From Laccaria trichodermophora (taxonomy: Eukaryota > Basidiomycota > Agaricomycetes > Agaricales > Hydnangiaceae): 64,000 bases of DNA. The DNA lies in assembly GCA_018417955.1 (NCBI GenBank), contig JACTVC010000012.1, positions 124,001 to 188,000 of the forward strand, in the 5' to 3' direction. The position numbers and the translations under genes were made by a program. The notes under the pieces were generated by a model. That model did no database searches, was not told the DNA's origin, and saw nothing but the letters and a program-made list of their open reading frames with translations. Below, in pieces: positions 54,961 through 64,000 of the stretch. Every line of letters begins with the position of its first letter. Positions within the stretch are counted from its first letter, which is position 1.

Positions 54961-55439
54961 TTCTTGTCAGGGTCCATCCAATGGGTCATCAGGAGGGTGG
55001 TCACATGACCAATTTCCTAAAATAGTCAAAATACAAAATTAATAGCCCTGAATTGTAGCTTTCAGAATCTGTTTGAATTATGTTCTAAAGTGCTCTCATT
55101 GTGGAGATATGAGGCAAATGAATTTTCACAGCGCCGTCTTTTTTCAACCTTTTTGTCTTTTTCTCCAGGAAAACAACACCAAACAATATAATTTTAACAT
55201 ATTTAGAAAGCTAAGAAAAGGGGCTACAATTATCATATTATAGAAAAATTGACTCAAAAAGGAAGGTGCATAGCCTAAAAGGGACACACACACCAGTAGA
55301 CTACAAAAGTCAGACCTAGACTAGAAATTTTACCAATAGATTACAAAAGTCAGACATAGAATACAAAAATGAGTAATGCACTACAAAAGACTACAAACAG
55401 CTGGACATAGACTACAAAGTTTACTAATGGGCTATGACA

Positions 55440-56170
55440 GACTTCAAGAGTTGGACATACACTACAAAATCCGCTTTTCTCATTACAAAAGTTTTAGTGT
55501 CTGCTTTTTTCATTACAGCAGTTTGTAGTGTCCGCTTTTTTTATTACAACCGTTTGTAGTGTCCACTCTTTTCATTACAACAGTTTCTAGTGTCCACTCT
55601 TTTCATTACAACAGTTTCTAGTGTCCAATTTTTTTATTGCAACAGTTTCTAGTGTCCGCTTTTTTCATTACAACAGCTTGTAGTGTCTGCTTTTTTTATT
55701 CCAACAGTTCCTAATGTTCGCTTTTTTTATTACAACAGTTTCTAGTGTCTGCTTTTTTAGACTACAACAGTTTACAATATCCACTTTTTAAGACTACTAA
55801 GCTTGTAGTCTCAGTTTGTAGTGTCCACTTTTTTTATTACAACAGTTTATAGTGTCCGCTTTTTCATTACAACAGTTTGTAGTGTCCGCTTTTTTATTAC
55901 AACAGTTTGTAGTGTCCAATTTTTTTATTGCAACAGTTTCCAGTGTTCGTTTTTTTTATTACAACAGTTTGTAGTGTCCAATTTTTTTATTGCAACAGTT
56001 TGTAGTGTCCGCTTTTTTCATTACAACAGTTTGTAGTGTCTGCTTTTTTAGACTACAACAGTTTCTAGTGTCTGTTTTTTTAGATTATGACAGTTTGTAG
56101 TCTTCGCTTTTTTGGACTACAACAGTTTACAATATCCACTCTTTAAGACTACTACGTTTGTAGTCTGCTT
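55440..56170. repeat. Inner tandem repeat of foldback 2, left arm
   Basis: About 30-bp unit CATTACAACAGTTTGTAGTG then TCCGCTTTTTT, roughly 20 copies. The same motif occurs in element 1 at 50880-51080. Confidence 0.8.
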
Positions 56171-58712
56171 TTCTGACATTTAGTTTGTAGTAGGTATGGG
56201 TTTATGACATGTGAGATGAATTGACTCTGCCAGTCAGGCCCAACTTGTTGTCTTTCACATCAGTGGAGCCCGTCTCTCTTTTCAGCTGACCAGCCACTAT
56301 CCCATCTCTCTGGACTCAGTCAAACATCTATTGATATCAGTAGCTACTGTCCTATAATGAGTGTCTCTCATTGGTCTTTTCTGTCAAGTCAAATTATGAT
56401 AAGGTTTCACTGTCCAACCATTCATCCTAGCCAATCTTCACTGAAAGCCATTCAAGAGTACTAGGAGTGAATGATGAAAGGTTGTCTATTCCTATTATGT
56501 TCTTAGTCTACTCAGGTGAATACAAGCTGGAATCTGGTGAATCTTTTCCAGGTTGACCATGAGTAGAGCTGTTGTTCTTGAAAACACAGTGCAGGCTCCA
56601 CTGGTATGAAAGCCAACAGTTGGGCATGGCTGGCAAAAGTCAACTCATCTCACATGTCATAAACCCATACCCACAAACTAAATTAGAAAAGCAGACTACA
56701 AGCTTAGTAGTCTTAAAAAGTGGATATTGTAAACTGTTGTAGTCTAAAAAAGCGGACACTAGAAACTGTTGTAATAAAAAAAGTGAACATTAGAAACTGT
56801 TGGAATAAAAAAAGCAGACACTACAAGCTGTTGTAATGAAAAAAGCGGACACTAGAAACTGTTGTAATAAAAAAAGTGAACATTAGAAACTGTTGGAATA
56901 AAAAAAGCAGACACTACAAGCTGTTGTAATGAAAAAAGCGGACACTAGAAACTGTTGCAATAAAAAAATTGGACACTAGAAACTGTTGTAATGAAAAGAG
57001 TGGACACTACAAACGGTTGTAATAAAAAAAGCGGACACTACAAACTGCTGTAATGAAAAAAGCAGACACTAAAACTTTTGTAATGAGAAAAGCGGATTTT
57101 GTAGTGTATGTCCAACTCTTGAAGTCTGTCATAGCCCATTAGTAAACTTTGTAGTCTATGTCCAGCTGTTTGTAGTCTTTTGTAGTGCATTACTCATTTT
57201 TGTATTCTATGTCTGACTTTTGTAATCTATTGGTAAAATTTCTAGTCTAGGTCTGACTTTTGTAGTCTACTGGTGTGTGTGTCCCTTTTAGGCTATGCAC
57301 CTTCCTTTTTGAGTCAATTTTTCTATAATATGATAATTGTAGCCCCTTTTCTTAGCTTTCTAAATATGTTAAAATTATATTGTTTGGTGTTGTTTTCCTG
57401 GAGAAAAAGACAAAAAGGTTGAAAAAAGACGGCGCTGTGAAAATTCATTTGCCTCATATCTCCACAATGAGAGCACTTTAGAACATAATTCAAACAGATT
57501 CTGAAAGCTACAATTCAGGGCTATTAATTTTGTATTTTGACTATTTTAGGAAATTGGTCATGTGACCACCCTCCTGATGACCCATTGGATGGACCCTGAC
57601 AAGAAGGGAAAGAAATATAGCCAGGCAGCCAATGAAATGGGAAAGAAATGGCAAAGAAATATTGCTGGGGAAACAATGAAATGGAAAAGAAATATGAATG
57701 AAATGGGAAAGAAATATGGCTAGGCAGCCAATGAAATGGGAAAGAAATGGCAAAGAAATATTACTAGGGAAACAATGAAATGGAAAAGAAATGTGAATGA
57801 AATGGGAAAGAAATATGGCTAGGCAGCCAATGAAATGGGAAAGAAATGGCAAAGAAATATTGCTAGGGAGTCAATGAAATGGCAATGAAATATGAATGAA
57901 ATGGGAATGAAATATGGCTAGGCAGCCAATGAAATAGGAATGAAATGGCAATGAAATATTGCTAGGGAAACAATGAAATGGAAAAGAAATATGAATGAAA
58001 TGGGAAAGAAATATGGCTAGGCAGCCAATGAAATGGGAAAGAAATGGCAAAGAAATATTGCTAGGGAGTCAATGAAATGGCAATGAAATATGAATGAAAT
58101 GGGAATGAAATATGGCTAGGCAGCCAATGAAATAGGAATGAAATGGCAATGAAATATTGCTAGGGAAACAATGAAATGGAAAAGAAATATGAATGAAATG
58201 GGAAAGAAATATGGCTAGGCAGCCAATGAAATGGGAAAGAAATTGCAAAGAAATATTGCTAGGGAAACAATGAAATAGAAAAAAGATATAGCCAGGCAAC
58301 CAATGAAATGGAAAAGAAATATAGCCAGTCAGCCAATGAAATGGGAAAGAAATGGCAAAGAAATATTGCTAGGGAAACAATGAGATATATATGAAATGGT
58401 CTGGGCCAAAAATGAAACATGTTTCATTAGATTTCCCCCATGTTTCTCATTTCATAAGACCACAGTGCCATTTACCAAAAAGTTGTGCAGGCACTTGACT
58501 GTATTTTATCATAAAAGTGGTAGCTACCACTCCAATTTGGATGGTGGACAATGGAGTAATCGAGATGCGATCCTCCAGATTCGGCCGAAATTCATTGATG
58601 TCCGAAAATGGAAATGTTGACATAGAATATTTCCACCCCCACCACCTCTCTCTTCTTTCCCATCACCCATCCACTCCGTTATCTATCCACCACGTTAGCG
58701 TCGACGGTCATT

Positions 58713-60053
58713 ATGTCCACCCCACTCTCCATCTTCAACATCCCCTCCGATCTCACCAAGAAGCTTCCCACCCGTGAAAAAATCAACGAGATTTACCCGC
58801 GGATTCCCTCACTCATTGAATTGGCCCGCACTTGGTACAGGGAATCATATGAAGGTGCGAACGAGCGGACAAGGGCAGCTCGGGAGGATTCCCTACGAAA
58901 GGTTGTGGTAAGTGTATTTTACTATCTAACATTACATGCAACTCAGAGAAAAATGTAGGGTTGGTACCTACGTTGCGCGCAAGTCCTGCAACACGATCCT
59001 GACTTTTCAGTAACGCCCGAGATGGAGCGGATTACCAACGAGGTCCTTGTAACGGAGCAGGGGGATTTTAATTGGGAAGTTCTCGAGGAGCCATCGCCCG
59101 AGCAGGAGCAAGAGGAGGAAGTTGAGGAGGATGACTTCAGTGATCTATTAGGCGGCTGGGGAGTGAACGCGGATGGGCCAGCGGCCGCAGAGAAAAGCAA
59201 ACAGAAGGAGGTTGTGGAGGAAGTTCCGAAAAAGCGGAGTAGAGGGCACAAGCGTAAGGCGGATGCAGGGGATGGAGGAGACATGGAGGCTGAGGTTGCA
59301 GAAGTACCAGGGCCGAAGGAGCAGAGGAAGAAGGCGAAGGTGCAGGGAGAGAACAAGGATGTCGAGATGGACGACCCCGATTACGACTTTGGGACAATGG
59401 GAGTTACGGCCACTGAACCCACCCCCCGCCATCGCACTCCTTGCAAGCAGTGCGAGATCGCCAACTTGGATTGCGTTGTCGCAATAGGTCTCAAAGGCAA
59501 CGCATGCGTCAAGTGCCGTTCAAGGAAGATCGGCTGTAGCTTTGTCAACACCCCCGGTGCGTCTGGCAATCGACTTACCTCCAATCCGATGCCCAAAAAG
59601 ACGACGTCAAAAAAACCCCGTGAACTGACTCCCCCCATCGTCCTCGTCACTGCTCTGCCGAAGCAAAGTGCGAAGCCAGCGGGCAAAGAAATCGAGGCCA
59701 AAGATGCGCGCCCTCGTCCTCGCGCCACCAAACCACCCGCGAAGACTGAGGCTGTCACCCAGAGTGGGGGCTCTCGACCACCCCCCGCCAAGGACGATGC
59801 CCGCGGTCTCATTCCTCCAGAGAAGACAACGGTATATGCGAATTCGCGCTACACGTGTGAAACCGAAGGGCTGATCGGGACTTCTCGACGAAGGCGTGAG
59901 TGCGAGATAGCGGCGGAGAAGATCCGGGGTACGCGAGAGAGAGAAAGTAATGTGGTGCCGCAAGGCGTCACCACGTTGAGATTATCCTGTGACCCAGGAA
60001 CTGGAGCGCGGTCACCCGGCGCAGGACTCTTGTATCCCGGAGGGGAGGCATAA
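58713..60053 (+). CDS. Protein with mid-sequence Zn2Cys6-like cluster
   Basis: Exons 58713-58907 and 58959-60053 (51-nt GT-AG intron, phase 0) encode about 429 residues (MSTPLSIFNIPSDLTKKL...). The N-terminal third is helical (IPSLIELARTWYRESYEGAN), then an acidic stretch and a Lys/Arg-rich stretch. A cluster CKQCEIANLDC, 10 residues, CVKCRSRKIGC fits the CX2CX6C...CX2CX6C spacing of fungal binuclear zinc clusters, but sits near residue 210 rather than at the N-terminus. The C-terminal part is Pro/Lys/Arg-rich and ends abruptly 41 bp before an LTR, so the 3' end may be truncated. Family role is probably DNA binding; many mushroom paralogues have no known function. Confidence 0.65.
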
Positions 60054-60093
60054 GGCTGCCTAGCCGTACAGAAAAGGGGTGACTCCGTCCACA

Positions 60094-60228
60094 TGTAATA
60101 TATGATGTGGTTGCAAAGTTAAGTTTATTTGTTATGAACACTACACTATATGAAATGGAAACAAATACGAGTAAATACGATGGTGCTAGATCACGCATAC
60201 TAGTAGTGCCTACTAACACACCGTCACA
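60094..60228 (-). repeat. 3' LTR of a partial Ty3-type element
   Basis: 135 bp with TGTAATA...GTCACA ends like the first Ty3 LTR (TGTAATA...GCCACA) but otherwise different. The 5' LTR would lie right of the window. Confidence 0.65.
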
Positions 60229-60240
60229 AAGCCCCCCCGT
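60229..60240 (-). other. Polypurine tract
   Basis: CGGGGGGGCTT on the minus strand abuts the LTR, as in the complete Ty3 element. Confidence 0.75.
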
Positions 60241-61126
60241 GAGATTGGAGCATCGTCCTGAAAACAAGTGTCTCTATATCGTCGTCTCCGGCCTTTGTCT
60301 GTTCTCCTAAGGGATCGAGTCCTTAGTTGCTCTTTTGTTGATACTGAAGGGCAGGGGGTCAAAGGTCGTCCATGGTTTGTGAGTTGTTAACTCTGGAGGT
60401 TCGCATCCCTCTTCCCGACAAGCTTAATCCATTCACCAGAGCTAACCAAGCAGATCGATTGGGCTAGACGGTAAGGCGGTAGAGTGATTAGGGCCAGGCA
60501 GTCTCGCCTTCATCATTCTCGCCGAGAGGGTTGACCGACGGTTGACGTTAAAAGGATGAAACCTTGGGCAGAGATATGGTCCCGTTCAAAGTTCTCGACT
60601 CTGGAGGGTAATAATCGAGCTCCTTGACTTTTCCTGTTGTTAGGGCGCAGAGGGGGTCGTTCGATAGCATGGAATACAATAGCACCTCTGTGTCTTCCTT
60701 CAACCGGTTTGGTTTCTGCGAGGGGCTAGGAAGGGGTCACATGTAAGACAAGTCCGCGCCATCAGGCAGCGAGGTATTGGTGACGATCTGATGTCAGTCG
60801 CAGGAGTACGAAGATTTAGTGATAAAGAAGGGTTTAGCTTCGTTTCGCTGACAGGCATAAAGAGCATACAGAGATAGAGAAGTAGAATTCGAGTACGAGG
60901 AGAGTAGGGCCGCCTGTGCGATGACGTATGACATGCAAGGTGGCGAAGAAGAGAAGGAGAAGGTTGGTAGGGTTCTTGACACCTGCAAAAAGGGAGAATC
61001 CTATGCAAATACCATTGCTTCGGGTAAACCGATAGAGCCGGCGGTCGATCACAGATTCGCAGTGGGGGGTTCTTAGCATGGAGATAGAGTTCCTGACCAG
61101 GGTAAGATTGTCGAAGGCCGTCAGTT
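60241..61126. other. 3' non-coding part of the partial Ty3-type element
   Basis: No open frame with coding character. It lies between the 956-residue ORF and the polypurine tract, where the complete element carries integrase and a third ORF. Confidence 0.45.
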
Positions 61127-63997
61127 TCACCAAGGTCTAAGACCAGACGATCTAAGTGCTGTAGACTCCAGTACAGGTAATCTTGCCAACCGCGTACTAC
61201 TATTCATGGTGGTTTGCTTATCTTCGTAGGGGCTAGACCAGCGCAGCGTTAACTGCTCATTATCGCCTAGCCTAGATATTCGCCTCCTGTTTAGTGGTAA
61301 TCTATTCGTTTTAACAATTATCGCAGCTTGGGTAATGAATCCCGCCATAGCCATGTGTTCGCTAGTAGGATCCTTCCTGTATGAGGAGACTTCATCCTCC
61401 AATTTCTTTCGACGATTCGACACAAGAAGAGATTCGATGCAGCACAGGACTGCTTTGATTATTGTAGTTTTCCGGTTCGTAGTCTCGCTCACGGCAGCCG
61501 ATTCGGATTTCAAAGTCAGAGCAGCGGGATAGTCAAACACGCTCTTTGCCAAATTGTTGATACCCTCATGTAAGATGTCTTTTCCAGGGTTGCTCGTGCT
61601 GTTAGATTGGGAGTGGAGGCTATTGTCATTATCACTATAGTCGTTGCCGATCAGTTCAGAATGAGGATGAGATGGTTTGTAGGGGAGGGAAAGGTTGCTT
61701 GCTCTAGGAAATGAGACTTCCTTTCCTGTGTTCCTCGTTCCAGGTTTCGTAGAGTCGAGTTCAACTCCTTCTGGACAGGGTAGTCCGGGGACGTTGAAAT
61801 TGGAGGCAGGTCGGTTCTCCTTTGTTGCCTCCTTTGACGATTGAACACCCAAGTTGGTTTCTCTCTGGAGTTGAATTAGATCGGGGAGGACCGACGATTT
61901 TCGTGAGTCTAGGTTGCCACGCAACAGGATAGCAGGGTTAATCCGGGTTTCTAGAGCAGCGTATGGTCCGTGCTTAAGAAAATTGGTTCCCCGTGCATTG
62001 GAGCAAGAGATGTCTTCCTTTATGTGCCCACGGGTCCAAGGATCTTCCATCCTATTCGACCTTACATCTGAATGGCAGTCAACTGTCAGACCCAGACCAA
62101 GAGCTGCTCGTCCATTTCTATCACCCCTTTGAGCATTCGTTACCCCGTCAACTGGTAACGCAAATTGTTTATAACTTTGTAAGGGGTCAAAGCTCTTGAG
62201 GGTAGTCATTGTCGGGAGTATTCCGTTACTCCACGAGGCACCCTGTAGCGATTTGAACACAAGGTAGGGCTTGGGTACTTCACAGAGGTAGTTCGTCATT
62301 TCCTCCTCCCTTCGTTCCATTTGTATAAGCTGGTCTATGGAATACCATCTTCTGGGATCTGGTTGGCAAGTCACTTTATCCAATAAAGAGGCTAGTAGTC
62401 GTGAGAGAGTGAGGATAGGTCTTATGGCGCTCCTCTTAGTTTGATGACCTATTCTAGTGCTCCGACAAATATCATAGACAGAAGCTTGCACTTCCGCGTC
62501 CTTATCCACGAAAGACCAGGAGGATAATTCTTGCAGTCGCGCTATATAGCAGCGTGATACAGCATGTAAGATTTCAGATTTGTATATCCAACGTGACACG
62601 TAATCCGCTCTGTATTTTGAGAAGTATAGTCGAGTATTCCATCCAGTAGCAATCGGGTATAGCAGGAGCTCGTCAAGCCTTCCCTGGAGGAGGCTCGTGG
62701 AAATTATCATTTTCTTGTCGAACTGCGCTTCAACACTGCGTGAGGACCAAAGTTCATCTGTTTCGAAACTTTCCACAACCCCCTCACGCATATTCGAGCC
62801 TATGGTTGCGAGCAGTCGTGGTAGTTCTGCTCTGTAATTCGTTCCGAGGGATCGCAGAATGAATTCTAGCTTCCAACTTGAAGCTGAATTGGAGGCAATC
62901 TTGATCCTTGATATAATAGGGTCGAGTGGTTTCCTGACTATCTTCGTTGTTTTCATAGAATCTTCGCGTCTTATTTCGGATGCGAATTGCCATCCAGGAC
63001 CAACGTTCAAACTAGAGGCGACTGCAGGAGTTGAGGCTCTGGGTACTACATTCTTACTCTTCAGAGTCTCTTCAAACCTTGCTGTATCTTGTTCTATAAG
63101 AACACTACTGTCCTTCGTTCGAGAGTTTCGAAGGAGTATTCGTATCATTCGCGCGAGGGGGTCGACACAGGGGTGGAATTGACCAAATTGAAGTATGATT
63201 CTAATTAGATCAGATTGATCCGTAAGGACTCTGGCCCCCCACACGACTAATTGTTGGTTAACCTTCTCATAAACTCGCGCCCATTTTAGGGCTGCGCGAT
63301 TCACGATCAAGGTGGCTTCCTCCTCATCTATGAGGGGTCGAAAAACATTTAAAATTTTCGTAATAGTAACCTGGGCCTCAGGTTCAGCTGGTACGGTAAT
63401 TTTCACTGGCGCCGCTCCCATTTCATTCGGTTGATTGGCTTCGCCAAGACGTTGGTCTTTGGGTATCTTGACGACCAATTGGGGTACTGCCTCACTAACG
63501 GTCTCTCGCGAAACCTCCCACCAGGTATAACAGAGAGTTCTTAGACGATTCCTTAATCGTACAGTCAGGTCCAGTCGTGGTTGGCTGGAGCTCGGAGGTG
63601 GATCTAACACGAGTGTGTTCGTGGGAACGTCTATAGCTCGTATTATTTCTATTCGGCCGGGGGACAAAGGCTGGCCCAGTATAGTTCGGGCATCGTGATC
63701 TCGACAGTCTAGCATAACGTGCACTGGCAGCTTGCTATTATGGTGGACGTTTGTGTGGAGTTCCCAGGATCGAGCGGTAAATTTGACGATTCTAACTTTG
63801 GTCCAAGCTGAGAGTTGTTGACCGTCGACTTCATGCTCAGTTGAGATTACTCCGCAAATGTGTTCTGGGGTCGGTTGAGTATTAGGTAGCGTTTTCACAT
63901 GCCCTAATCGACCGTTCACTCTGAAGGTTGTGACCTTACTGCATGACGCTACAATTATCCTTCCTCGATAGCCAGAAGGTTTGCTTGGGAGTGGCAT
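61127..63997 (-). CDS. RT-less Ty3-derived polyprotein, 956 residues
   Basis: An uninterrupted frame from an ATG at 63997 (it may extend beyond the window) to 61127. Near the start FRVNGRLGHVK aligns with FGFDGRLGHLK, which lies just before RT in the complete Ty3 element. Near residue 230, ATLIVNRAALKWARVYEKVN aligns with the RNase H segment LLVTDHSALQWARTYENSN, followed by a VDPLARM/VDPLSRL match. No RT motif lies between, and the RNase H Asp is Asn. The remaining 650 residues are unrecognised and polar. An LTR and polypurine tract follow at 60094-60240. It looks like a non-autonomous derivative that has kept or gained a long ORF. Confidence 0.65.
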   Translation of the reverse strand: MPLPSKPSGYRGRIIVASCSKVTTFRVNGRLGHVKTLPNTQPTPEHICGVISTEHEVDGQQLSAWTKVRIVKFTARSWELHTNVHHNSKLPVHVMLDCRDHDARTILGQPLSPGRIEIIRAIDVPTNTLVLDPPPSSSQPRLDLTVRLRNRLRTLCYTWWEVSRETVSEAVPQLVVKIPKDQRLGEANQPNEMGAAPVKITVPAEPEAQVTITKILNVFRPLIDEEEATLIVNRAALKWARVYEKVNQQLVVWGARVLTDQSDLIRIILQFGQFHPCVDPLARMIRILLRNSRTKDSSVLIEQDTARFEETLKSKNVVPRASTPAVASSLNVGPGWQFASEIRREDSMKTTKIVRKPLDPIISRIKIASNSASSWKLEFILRSLGTNYRAELPRLLATIGSNMREGVVESFETDELWSSRSVEAQFDKKMIISTSLLQGRLDELLLYPIATGWNTRLYFSKYRADYVSRWIYKSEILHAVSRCYIARLQELSSWSFVDKDAEVQASVYDICRSTRIGHQTKRSAIRPILTLSRLLASLLDKVTCQPDPRRWYSIDQLIQMERREEEMTNYLCEVPKPYLVFKSLQGASWSNGILPTMTTLKSFDPLQSYKQFALPVDGVTNAQRGDRNGRAALGLGLTVDCHSDVRSNRMEDPWTRGHIKEDISCSNARGTNFLKHGPYAALETRINPAILLRGNLDSRKSSVLPDLIQLQRETNLGVQSSKEATKENRPASNFNVPGLPCPEGVELDSTKPGTRNTGKEVSFPRASNLSLPYKPSHPHSELIGNDYSDNDNSLHSQSNSTSNPGKDILHEGINNLAKSVFDYPAALTLKSESAAVSETTNRKTTIIKAVLCCIESLLVSNRRKKLEDEVSSYRKDPTSEHMAMAGFITQAAIIVKTNRLPLNRRRISRLGDNEQLTLRWSSPYEDKQTTMNSSTRLARLPVLESTALRSSGLRPW

Positions 63998-64000
63998 GAC

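Larger units (their letters stand above)
54232..58531. mobile_element. Giant foldback element 2 (4.3-kb palindrome)
   Basis: Tips (a/g)ct(a/g)gtatctaccac-like at 54232 and inverted at 58531; paired positions sum to about 112,763 in the outer arms and 112,864 near the centre, so one arm has about 100 bp more inner repeat. The spacer is about 56,290-56,585. Flanks acaatttgc (54223-54231) and ccaatttgg (58532-58540) form an imperfect 9-bp duplication. It shares the CTACCACTTTTTATGAT tip, the conserved middle block (about 55000-55270) and the GTAGTGTCCGC inner repeats with element 1, but its outer tandem repeat is different. Confidence 0.85.

Noticed and set aside
54465..55025. Repetitive hydrophobic open frames (HFIGCLAIFLSHFI type)
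   Set aside because: They are translations of the foldback outer tandem repeat and appear in mirror image at 57541-58299; no start context or splice signals.

Overview
The window looks like nuclear DNA of a mushroom-forming basidiomycete (Agaricomycetes). The genes carry many short GT-AG introns (mostly about 45-62 nt), and the gene families seen are typical of that group: small secreted cysteine-rich proteins, an ABCB transporter, a Rho-type GTPase, a mid-protein Zn2Cys6-like cluster, and chromodomain Ty3 and Ty1/copia retroelements. About two thirds of the window is mobile or repetitive DNA, much of it nested.

Layout. 1-2643: decayed gag-RT of a DIRS-like retroelement (minus strand). 2644-14377: complete Ty3/gypsy chromovirus (minus strand) with 538-bp LTRs, a 5-bp target duplication, gag-pol, integrase behind one in-frame TGA, and an extra 3' ORF of unknown function. 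14838-21990: tandem duplication of a Rho-family GTPase gene. The second copy (21007-21805) is intact in five exons. The first (17247-20487) is broken by two DNA transposons, with a third in its upstream region, and by a 13-bp duplication that removes its CaaX box. 22612-24084: FAD-dependent monooxygenase. 24590-29655: full-size ABCB transporter with roughly 22 introns. 29985-31340: degenerate minisatellite. 33965-37932: three related small secreted protein genes, two of them in an inverted duplication around the third. 38267-40904: short copia element coding only for Gag, carrying a hAT-like insertion. 41903-46803: broken ORF of a mushroom retroelement-associated family, interrupted by a hairpin-rich DNA transposon. 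48229-48898: small coiled-coil-like gene. 48957-58531: two adjacent giant foldback elements, nearly perfect palindromes of 5.3 and 4.3 kb with no genes. 58713-60053: gene with a Zn2Cys6-like cluster. 60094 to the end: 3' part of another Ty3-type element whose 956-codon ORF keeps traces of the RNase H region but has no reverse transcriptase.

How it fits together. Host genes sit as small islands among nested transposons. The Rho tandem duplication is the most informative locus, because the intact copy gives the empty site for each insertion in the broken copy. CpG-to-TpG type changes recur: all three LTR differences in the Ty3 element are of this kind, and three nonsense codons (in the Ty3 polyprotein, the copia Gag and the 41.9-46.8 kb ORF) could each come from CGA to TGA. 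This suggests methylation-linked decay. The two palindromes and the RT-less Ty3 derivative are the least explained structures. All family names come from motif recognition in the sequence; no database search was made.
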